A stretch of DNA of 21,905 bases from VFZS01 sp964353255 (lineage in GTDB: Bacteria; Acidobacteriota; Terriglobia; Bryobacterales; Bryobacteraceae). The notes under the pieces are model-generated. The model was not told where the DNA came from and searched no databases. It saw only the letters and a program-made list of their open reading frames with translations. The position numbers were made by a program, and so were the translations under genes. Of this stretch, positions 1-6,255 are shown piece after piece. Every line of letters starts with the position of its first letter. Position 1 is the first letter of the stretch. The DNA lies in NCBI GenBank assembly GCA_964353255.1, contig CAYGVJ010000092.1:1-21905 (forward strand). Direction: 5' to 3'.

Positions 1-32
1 GGGGCTTGACAAGCATCAGCGCTTTCAGATAT

Positions 33-56
33 GGGACAGGCGGTTTCGCCTGTCGC
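33..56. repeat. REP palindrome, left copy
   Basis: Bases 35-54 form a perfect 8-bp stem with a 4-base GTTT loop (GACAGGCG / CGCCTGTC). The same palindrome in exact reverse complement lies at 270-289, and a version with a compensatory base-pair change is at 13327-13346. Hairpins of this kind are the usual companions of RAYT transposases, and a RAYT relic lies directly beside this one. Confidence 0.75.
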
Positions 57-74
57 CCGCGCACTTGACCAGGG

Positions 75-262
75 CTAATCTTCCACCGCCGCCGCCAGCC
101 CGGCTGCCACCGGATTCCGCTCAATGTACCGCACGATCTTCTCCAGCTCCCCCTGGGTGCGCACCCAACGATCATACGACTCGTCCTGTCCTGTTACCCG
201 GCCTGCAAGGTCTGGCTCACCAGCCGAGCCACCCGCGGGTCTCGCAGCCAGAGGGGGCCGGA
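75..262 (-). pseudogene. Degraded REP-associated tyrosine transposase (RAYT, Y1_Tnp family) with internal deletion
   Basis: RAYTs are IS200/IS605-like HUH/Tyr transposases linked to REP hairpins. On the minus strand, 262-197 encodes an N-terminal-like piece containing PLWLRDPRVARLV and then TAA. In another frame, 188-78 encodes the C-terminal piece QDESYDRWVR...EKIVRYIERNPVAAGL, ending at TAG (75-77). The section that should lie between them, with the HUH metal site and catalytic tyrosine region, is missing, and the two pieces are joined across a frameshift. The reading frame also starts inside the flanking REP. The relic is therefore non-functional and lies between inverted REP copies. Family assignment is by recognising the two conserved blocks; a full alignment was not possible. 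Confidence 0.75.
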
Positions 263-267
263 CAGTG

Positions 268-291
268 CGGACAGGCGAAACCGCCTGTCCC
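268..291. repeat. REP palindrome, right copy (inverted relative to 33-56)
   Basis: Bases 270-289 (GACAGGCGAAACCGCCTGTC) are the exact reverse complement of 35-54. Two opposed copies bracket the RAYT relic, a REP/inverse-REP arrangement typical of RAYT loci. Confidence 0.75.
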
Positions 292-345
292 ACGAGGCCT
301 TGAGCCGCCGGTCTTCAATCTTCTCAGCAAATGTAGAAACTCCAG

Positions 346-366
346 GAACAGGCCCACGGCCTGTCG
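346..366. repeat. Second REP-like hairpin family
   Basis: Bases 348-364 form ACAGGCC-CAC-GGCCTGT, a 7-bp stem with a 3-base loop and different bases from the neighbouring REPs. Nothing gene-like is visible between 292 and 436 apart from this hairpin and a weak TATGAT hexamer at 420-425, shortly before the next gene. Confidence 0.5.
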
Positions 367-436
367 GCTTTTGCTCCCGCGCAAAGCCCCGCGATCCGCG
401 CCCGGCCGCCGCGCTGTTTTATGATGGTGTTGTGGG

Positions 437-1462
437 ATGCTGATGGGGGCATTGAGGTTCCGTAGTTTGAAGATCCCTCCGTGGCTGGTTCCGGCGTTGG
501 GCTACCTGGTGTCCGCCGCCTCGCTGGTATGGGTTTTTCGGGGCGTCGATCTGTCCGCCATTCTGAGCGACTTCGCGGCCTTGGACTGGCGTTGGGTAAC
601 TCTGGCCGTGGCCGCCGACATCTCGGTCTACCTGTGGCAGGCCTGGCGCTGGAACCTCCTGCTCAGCCCGGTCGCGAGGCCCTCGCTGTGGCGCTCCGTG
701 CTGGCCATCTATGTGGGCCTGTTTGCCAACGAGGTGCTTCCCTTGCGGCCCGGCGAATTCGTTATCCGCCCGTACCTGCAAGCCCGCTGGAGCAAGCTCC
801 CCTTCTCGGTGGCCCTGTCCTCGATCCTCATCGAGCGGGTCTTCGACGGCCTCTGGCTGGGCGCGGCTTTCTGGGTGACGACGATGTTCATGCCTCTCCC
901 TACCTTCCTGGTGGACGGAGGCAGGATTCTGGGCGTAGTCGTGGTGTGGCTGGCGGCGATGCTGGCCCTGATCATGTTCCGCAAGCACCACGCCCAAGCG
1001 GCCGTCAAGCAGACCCGCTGGAGCGGCCAGCTCCGGGTGTTGGTCGACGACCTCCACTTGATGGGCAGATCGCGCTCTTTCTACCTGGCGTTGCTGGTCA
1101 GTCTGCCCTACCTGCTGTTCCAGATCGTGCCCATCTACGCCCTGATGCAAGGCTACGGGCTGGACCTCTCCATCTGGCCGGCCACCGTCATGCTGATCAT
1201 CCTCCGGCTAGGCACCATCATCCCCCAGGCGCCCGGCAATGTTGGAGCTTTCCAGGTGCTGACCGTTCTGGTCCTGGGACTGTTTGGGATCGACAAGACC
1301 ACCGCGGCCGGCTTCTCGGTGATGACTTGGGCGGTGGTCACCCTGCCGCTGCTGGCGGCGGGTTTCCTGGCCCTGGCCATTACGGGCACGCGTCTGGGCG
1401 CGCTCCGCCGCCAGGCCTACGCTCCTGCCTCCGCCGCACCCGCCGAAGCCCGCTCCCAGTAA
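437..1462 (+). CDS. Lysylphosphatidylglycerol synthase TM-region (UPF0104/flippase-like) membrane protein
   Basis: This 341-residue integral membrane protein of the PF03706 family (AglD/MprF-type flippase domain) has about eight hydrophobic segments. Family blocks are present: NEVLPLRPGE (98-107), ERVFDG (133-138) and PQAPGNVGAFQ (263-273). Relatives move or help assemble lipid-linked molecules in the inner membrane, but the substrate here cannot be read from sequence. The last 20 residues are Ala/Pro-rich and probably cytoplasmic. An alternative ATG two codons downstream (443) is possible; neither start has a strong ribosome binding site. It heads a co-directional run that ends with a GT39-like glycosyltransferase, which fits a role in envelope lipid or glycan handling (inference). 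Confidence 0.85.
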   Translation: MLMGALRFRSLKIPPWLVPALGYLVSAASLVWVFRGVDLSAILSDFAALDWRWVTLAVAADISVYLWQAWRWNLLLSPVARPSLWRSVLAIYVGLFANEVLPLRPGEFVIRPYLQARWSKLPFSVALSSILIERVFDGLWLGAAFWVTTMFMPLPTFLVDGGRILGVVVVWLAAMLALIMFRKHHAQAAVKQTRWSGQLRVLVDDLHLMGRSRSFYLALLVSLPYLLFQIVPIYALMQGYGLDLSIWPATVMLIILRLGTIIPQAPGNVGAFQVLTVLVLGLFGIDKTTAAGFSVMTWAVVTLPLLAAGFLALAITGTRLGALRRQAYAPASAAPAEARSQ

Positions 1463-1503
1463 GTACCACCCCGCGCGACCCACATCCTGCAACCCCGCTC
1501 CGC

Positions 1504-1509
1504 TATAAT
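1504..1509 (+). promoter_or_regulatory. -10 box (TATAAT) for the Gfo/Idh/MocA gene
   Basis: A perfect TATAAT lies 19 bases before the ATG at 1529, with GGGAG at 1518-1522 as ribosome binding site. No convincing -35 is visible at 16-18 bases. The position implies a very short 5' leader. Confidence 0.5.
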
Positions 1510-1528
1510 TCCCGCTGGGAGAAACCTC

Positions 1529-2665
1529 ATGACTCAGGAGCACGCGGGCCTGTCCCGCAAGCACTTCCTGGCGGCCACTGCCGCCTTCGCCATCGTTCCG
1601 CCGCAAGCCGTCCGCGGCTCGCAGGCCAGCTCGAAGATCTCGGTCGGCTTGATTGGCTCGGGCGGCCGCGGGGTTTACGACGCCACCATCGTGCACGCCG
1701 ACCCCCGCGCCCGCATCACCGCGCTGTGCGACCTGTTCGACGACCGCATCGAGGTGGCCACCCAGCGGCTCAAGCTCGAAAAGCCGGCCGTCTATCGGGA
1801 CTTTGAGAAACTGCTGGCCTCGGACGTTGACGCCGTTATCATCGCCACGCCGCCCTTCGAGCACCCGCGCATGCTGGAGGCTGCCATCCAGGCGCGCAAG
1901 CACGTCTACTGCGAGAAGCCTATGGGGGTGGATGTCGAGGGCTGCAAGCGGGTCATCGCCGCCGGGCGCAAGGCCGACCCCGCCAAGTGCGTCTCGGTGG
2001 GCTTCCAGCAACGTTACGGCCCCGTCTACCTGGAGGGCTTCAAGCGCCTCAAGGAAGGCCAAATCGGCGCCCTGGCCAACGCCCGCGCCTTCTGGATCGG
2101 CAGCGATCCGTTCAAGCGCGTCCCCTATCCCGACCCCAAGGTCGAGAAGCTTCGCAACTGGTTTTGCTACAAAGACTACTCCGGCGACTTCATCGTCGAG
2201 CAGGACTGCCACAACTTCGATGTCCTGCATTGGTTCCTCGAAGGCCTGCCCCTGCGCGCCGTGGGCTACGCCGGGACCAAGGTACGCACCAGCATGGAGA
2301 TCCTGGACCACTTGACCCTGTCCTTCGAGTTCCCCAACGGCCTCCACGTCAACTTCGAGGCCAACCAGATCAGCCCGGCCGGCTTTGGCCGCGTCGGCGA
2401 GGAGTTCACCGGAACGACGGGAGTGCTGGCCACTTCGCGCGCCCGGCTGGTGCACCACAAAGGCCGCAAAGACATCGAGACCATCGAGTCCAAGCGCGAC
2501 ATCACCTACGACGGCCTCGAAGCTTTCTTGGGGCGCATCCTCAGCGGCGAGATCGAGAATGTCGCCGAGCGCTCTGCGTTGAGCACCCTGATCGGCATCC
2601 TGGGCCGCACCGCGCTCTACACCGGCCGGGAAGCCACCTGGAAGGGCCTCTTCGCGGGCGTCTAG
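1529..2665 (+). CDS. Gfo/Idh/MocA-family NAD(P)-dependent oxidoreductase, exported type
   Basis: The product has 378 residues. Residues 9-30 form a Tat-like leader (SRKHFLAATAAFAI) with Arg-Lys in place of the usual twin arginine. The Rossmann fold follows with GLIGSGGRG (40-48), and the family's EKP catalytic block is at 129-131 (YCEKP). The C-terminal half is the GFO_IDH_MocA alpha/beta domain. Family members oxidise or reduce sugars, inositols and related polyols, but the substrate is unknown here. Leader-bearing versions are abundant in Acidobacteria and Planctomycetes and are thought to act in the periplasm after folding with bound NAD(P). selA starts 9 bases after the stop, so co-transcription is likely, although no functional link is evident. 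Confidence 0.9.
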   Translation: MTQEHAGLSRKHFLAATAAFAIVPPQAVRGSQASSKISVGLIGSGGRGVYDATIVHADPRARITALCDLFDDRIEVATQRLKLEKPAVYRDFEKLLASDVDAVIIATPPFEHPRMLEAAIQARKHVYCEKPMGVDVEGCKRVIAAGRKADPAKCVSVGFQQRYGPVYLEGFKRLKEGQIGALANARAFWIGSDPFKRVPYPDPKVEKLRNWFCYKDYSGDFIVEQDCHNFDVLHWFLEGLPLRAVGYAGTKVRTSMEILDHLTLSFEFPNGLHVNFEANQISPAGFGRVGEEFTGTTGVLATSRARLVHHKGRKDIETIESKRDITYDGLEAFLGRILSGEIENVAERSALSTLIGILGRTALYTGREATWKGLFAGV

Positions 2666-2674
2666 TTCGGCGGC

Positions 2675-4000
2675 ATGGATCCTTCCGAGCAGTTGCGTAA
2701 CCTGCCCTCGGTGGATGAGGTGCTCCGGCGCCTGGAGCATCTGCTCCGGACCTTCCCGCACGCTCTCGTGGTGGCCGAGATCCGGCGGGCGCTGGATGAG
2801 CAGCGCGAGGCCATCCGCGCCGGGGGCGCCGGGGGCACCCGCTCGATTGAGGCCCACGTCGAGCAGGCCCTGATCCGGCTGGCTGCGCCGTCACTGCGGC
2901 GGGTCATCAATGCGACCGGGGTGGTTCTCCATACCAACCTCGGCCGCGCGCCCCTGGCCGCGCTCGCCCCCATAGGGGGCTACTCGAACCTCGAGTACGA
3001 CCTCGAAGCCGGCCGCCGTGGCCAGCGCGACGCCCACACCGCCCCGTTGCTCGAGCGCCTGCTGGGACGTCCCGCTATCGCCGTCAACAACAACGCCGCC
3101 GCGGTCTACCTCGCGCTGCGCGAGCTGGCCGCCGGCGGCGAGGTCATCGTCTCCCGCGGCGAGTTGATCGAGATCGGCGATGGCTTCCGTATCCCGGAAA
3201 TCATGGCTGAGTCGGGCGCCATCCTCCGCGAGGTCGGCACCACCAACCGCACCCGCATCGAAGACTACCGCGCCGCCATCACCGAGCGCACGCGCCTGCT
3301 GCTGCGCGTGCACCCGAGCAACTTCCGCATCCTGGGGTTCACGGCGCGGCCGGAACTGGCCGAGCTGGTCGCGCTGGGCCGCCAGAGCGGCCTCCCGGTC
3401 TACGAGGACCTGGGCAGCGGCTGCCTCATCGACCTCCGGGCTTTCGGAGTCCACGAGCCGCTGGCCCAGGAAAGCCTTCAGGCGGGCGCGGACCTGGTGT
3501 CCTTCAGCGCCGACAAGCTGCTCGGCGGGCCGCAGGCCGGCATCCTGGCAGGGGACGCCGCGCTGGTGGCGCGGCTGCGGCGGAACCCGATGTACCGCGC
3601 TCTGCGCCTCGACAAGGTCATCTGCCAGATCCTCGAAACCACTTTGCGCCACGTGCTGCTGGAGCACATCGACCGGATCCCGGCCCTACAGCTCATCCGC
3701 CAGAGCCCCGCCGACATCCGCTCCCGCGCCGAGAACCTCGTGAAGCGCGTTCCAGGACTGAAGGCCGAGCTGGTCCCTGGGCAGTCCCTGGTCGGCGGCG
3801 GCTCGACCCCGGAGCAGCCCCTGCCCACCTGGCTGATCGCCATCCCCTCCGGCGAGGTCACTACGCTCGAACGGCGCCTCCGCTCGGCCAGGCCTCCTGT
3901 CATCGCGCGTATCGAGGACGACCGCTTGCTGCTGGATCTCCGCACCGTTTTCCCCGACGAGGAAGAGGAGCTGGCCGCCGCGCTTCGCGCCTGTGTTTAG
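2675..4000 (+). CDS. selA: L-seryl-tRNA(Sec) selenium transferase
   Basis: SelA is a PLP enzyme that converts seryl-tRNA(Sec) to selenocysteinyl-tRNA(Sec) using selenophosphate. The protein is 441 residues, close to the usual length of about 460. An N-terminal tRNA-binding helical region (about 1-65, beginning with LRNLPSVDEVLRRLE) precedes the motif RVINATGVVLHTNLGRAPL. The aspartate-aminotransferase-like fold carries the PLP lysine at about K281 in FSADKLLGGPQAG. The start is the ATG 9 bases after the previous stop, with only a weak GGCGG upstream. The stop TAG (3998-4000) directly abuts the next ATG. Presence of selA implies that the organism decodes UGA as selenocysteine; selB, selC and selD are not in this window. 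Confidence 0.95.
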   Translation: MDPSEQLRNLPSVDEVLRRLEHLLRTFPHALVVAEIRRALDEQREAIRAGGAGGTRSIEAHVEQALIRLAAPSLRRVINATGVVLHTNLGRAPLAALAPIGGYSNLEYDLEAGRRGQRDAHTAPLLERLLGRPAIAVNNNAAAVYLALRELAAGGEVIVSRGELIEIGDGFRIPEIMAESGAILREVGTTNRTRIEDYRAAITERTRLLLRVHPSNFRILGFTARPELAELVALGRQSGLPVYEDLGSGCLIDLRAFGVHEPLAQESLQAGADLVSFSADKLLGGPQAGILAGDAALVARLRRNPMYRALRLDKVICQILETTLRHVLLEHIDRIPALQLIRQSPADIRSRAENLVKRVPGLKAELVPGQSLVGGGSTPEQPLPTWLIAIPSGEVTTLERRLRSARPPVIARIEDDRLLLDLRTVFPDEEEELAAALRACV

Positions 4001-5548
4001 ATGAGCCGTTTCAAACGACTGTTCGACTGGGTCCGGCGACATCCGGTCGCCTTGTGCCTGCCCATTCAGGCGGCGTTGCTCTTCCATTGCCTGGAACTGC
4101 TCCCGGCTTGGACCGACGAGGGCTGCAGCCTCCTGGTCGTCCCGCGGCCCCTCTCGGCGATCGCGGCCTGGGCCGCAGGCGACGTCCATCCCCCGTTGTA
4201 CTTCTTCCTGCTCCACTTCTGGCTCCAGCTCCCCCTGCCCGGCAGCTCCCTCGTGCGGATGCGTGCGTTGTCCGTCCTGTTCGCCCTGCTGGCCACCTGG
4301 CTCATCGATCGCCTCTGGCTGGCGCGCCTTCCGAGCCGCACGCGCCTATGGTTTCTGGCCCTGTGGACGTTTTCCCCCTGCCTGGTGTTGTATGCGCGCA
4401 TGGCACGCTCTTACACCATGCAGCTCGCCGTGTCCGGCCTGGCCTGGTACGCCGCGTGGCGCTGGCTGGAGGCCCCGCGCAACTGGCGCAGGCTGCTGCT
4501 ATGTGCGGCCGGCGTGGCGCTGGTGTTGTATGTGCACTACGTGCCCGGCGGCACGATCCTGCTGGCGGTAAACGGGGTGCTCGCCCTGAGGCTGATCCGC
4601 CGGCGTGACTGGTCCCTGCTGCGGCCACTGGCGCTCTGGAACCTTCTGGTCGTCTTCGCTATTTTGCCCTGGCTGGTCTCCCTGGCGCAGGCCCTCGGCC
4701 GCTGGGCCAGGCCCTCGCCTGTCCACCCGGTGGCCCCCAACTTCCTGGTGGACGGTGCAGTCAGGCTGGCCTACTGGTTCGTGTCCTTCAGCTTCGGAGA
4801 GAGCTCGCCGCTGTGGGCGGTCCTGGCAGCCCTGGCGCTCACGCCTCTGCTGCTGTACTGCCTGTGGCGCGGCCTGCGCCCCAGCCCGCCCTGGCTGGCC
4901 CTGATCCTGCCTGCGGCGGTCGTGGGCTTTATCGGGGTCAGTCGCTGGCTCTCGTCTCCTTTCCTCCCGGCCCGGCTGCTCTTCCTGCTGCCCTTCTACC
5001 TGTTGCTGGTCCTGCGCGGCAGCGAGCGCTCACCCAAGCTGGGCGCTCTGCTGTGCGGCGCCGTACTCCTGTTGGATCTCGGCGCCCTCCACAGCTACTT
5101 CCGTAAGGAGGATTTCCTGAACAAGGGCTACGCCGTGCCGTTCGACCAGATGGCCGAGCTGGTCAAGCGAAACTCGCCGGGCAATACGCTGGTGGTTCTC
5201 GACCAATACAACACCGACGCCTTCCCCCTGCTGGACCGGCTCCAGCGCCCGGCCGTCCTGCTCAAAAACGAGGCTACCCTCGACGCCATCACCCGGCAGG
5301 TCCGCCGCGGCGCCTTCGAAACGATCTGGCACGTCCGGAACACCCACGATCTCTCCCCCAGAGGCCTCAATCGGCGATTGGAGGAACGGCTGACGTCCTG
5401 TTACGAGGTACACCGGCACCTCTTCCAGCCCTATTCGGTGCTTGAAAGATGGGCCATCCGCCAGTTCGGCTGGCCCGAGCAGCCTACCCACTTCTACCAG
5501 GCCCTCCAGGCCCGCCGCAAGCCCGGCTGCGCCGCCGCACACCCCTGA
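4001..5548 (+). CDS. GT39/PMT-like polytopic membrane glycosyltransferase
   Basis: The 515-residue protein has roughly ten membrane segments over residues 15-370 and a soluble C-terminal domain from about 390. Membrane GT-C features are visible: acidic pair D39-E40 in the first periplasmic loop (AWTDEG), the DVHPPLYFF motif (61-69), and YARMARSYTMQ. GT-C enzymes transfer sugars from polyprenyl-phosphate donors on the outer face of the inner membrane. Donor and acceptor are not predictable here. It starts immediately at the selA stop with zero spacing, so translation is probably coupled. The upstream flippase-like protein is a plausible partner in lipid-linked glycan export (inference). Confidence 0.8.
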   Translation: MSRFKRLFDWVRRHPVALCLPIQAALLFHCLELLPAWTDEGCSLLVVPRPLSAIAAWAAGDVHPPLYFFLLHFWLQLPLPGSSLVRMRALSVLFALLATWLIDRLWLARLPSRTRLWFLALWTFSPCLVLYARMARSYTMQLAVSGLAWYAAWRWLEAPRNWRRLLLCAAGVALVLYVHYVPGGTILLAVNGVLALRLIRRRDWSLLRPLALWNLLVVFAILPWLVSLAQALGRWARPSPVHPVAPNFLVDGAVRLAYWFVSFSFGESSPLWAVLAALALTPLLLYCLWRGLRPSPPWLALILPAAVVGFIGVSRWLSSPFLPARLLFLLPFYLLLVLRGSERSPKLGALLCGAVLLLDLGALHSYFRKEDFLNKGYAVPFDQMAELVKRNSPGNTLVVLDQYNTDAFPLLDRLQRPAVLLKNEATLDAITRQVRRGAFETIWHVRNTHDLSPRGLNRRLEERLTSCYEVHRHLFQPYSVLERWAIRQFGWPEQPTHFYQALQARRKPGCAAAHP

Positions 5549-5581
5549 TTTTTGGCTTTTGCCCTTTGCCCTTTGCCTTCC

Positions 5582-6139
5582 CTACGCTCTCTCCTGATAC
5601 GTCCCCTCCGCCGTGCTCACCCGGATCCTCTCGCCGGAACTGATGAACGGCGGCACTTGCACCACCAGCCCGGTTTCGAGCCTGGCCGGCTTGGTGACGT
5701 TGGATATGGTCGCCCCCTTCAGGCTCGGTTCCGTCTCCACTACCGCTAGGTCTACGGTAGCCGGCAGCTCCACGCTGATCGGTCTGCCCTCGTAAAACTC
5801 CACCTTGACGGCGAGCTGCGGCGCCAGGTATTGGACGGCGTCGCCCAGGAGCTCCTTGGTAAGATGCGTCTGTTCGAAGGTGGCGGTGTTCATGAAGTAA
5901 TAGGACTCGCCGTCGTCGTACAGGTACTCCATCTCGTGCTCCTCGAGCGCCGCCCGCTCGACGCGGTCCTCGGAGGAGAACCGGTGCTCGATCATGGCGC
6001 CGCTGCGCAAGTTGCGCATCTTGGCCTGCACGAACCCGCGGAGGTTGCCGGGCGTGCGGTGGAACACGCTGAAGATCGAGAACAACTCGTGGTTGAACTT
6101 GATGACCATTCCGGGACGCATCTGGGTGGCGGAAATCAT
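5582..6139 (-). CDS. efp: Translation elongation factor P
   Basis: EF-P binds between the P and E sites and relieves stalling at consecutive prolines. The 185-residue protein has the three expected beta-barrel domains: KOW-like N-terminal domain (about 1-62), OB domain (about 66-125) and C-terminal domain (about 130-185, ending RIRVSTAEGTYQERA). The loop that reaches the peptidyl-transferase centre reads TPGNLRGF (29-36). Aligned to E. coli PGKGQAF, the usual modified Lys34 is replaced by Asn32, with Arg34 two residues on. The ATG at 6139 has GAGGAGCGG at 6149-6157. It converges on the GT39 gene with only 33 bases between stops, filled by an irregular TTTGCCC-type repeat. Residues spelling LEEHEMEY share 26 identical bases with 10665-10690. 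Confidence 0.95.
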   Translation of the reverse strand: MISATQMRPGMVIKFNHELFSIFSVFHRTPGNLRGFVQAKMRNLRSGAMIEHRFSSEDRVERAALEEHEMEYLYDDGESYYFMNTATFEQTHLTKELLGDAVQYLAPQLAVKVEFYEGRPISVELPATVDLAVVETEPSLKGATISNVTKPARLETGLVVQVPPFISSGERIRVSTAEGTYQERA

Positions 6140-6191
6140 GGCGGAAACCGCTCCTCAGGCTGTACGTAGGGATACAGCGGGGTAGAGCACC

Positions 6192-6197
6192 ATTGTA
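6192..6197 (-). promoter_or_regulatory. -10 box (TACAAT) for efp
   Basis: On the minus strand TACAAT lies about 52 bases before the efp ATG. No good -35 was found at standard spacing. It is part of a compact divergent promoter region of about 116 bases shared with the type ISP gene. Confidence 0.4.
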
Positions 6198-6234
6198 GCA
6201 GAGCCCCCAACCTCCAACCTGCTTCCTTTCGCGA

Positions 6235-6240
6235 TACAAT
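6235..6240 (+). promoter_or_regulatory. -10 box (TACAAT) for the type ISP gene
   Basis: TACAAT lies 15 bases before the ATG at 6256. This implies a leader of a few bases at most. No Shine-Dalgarno sequence fits between it and the start. Confidence 0.4.
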
Positions 6241-6255
6241 CGTCGTCCGGCGGAC

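Noticed and set aside
1208..2857. A 549-residue open frame on the minus strand
   Set aside because: It lies antisense to the Gfo/Idh/MocA gene and neighbours. The translation has no family motif, and it is explained by high third-position GC of the real genes.
5549..5581. TTTGCCC-type short tandem repeat as a terminator between convergent genes
   Set aside because: There is no hairpin and no uninterrupted T-run at the right place. It is simple-sequence DNA and does not support a terminator call.
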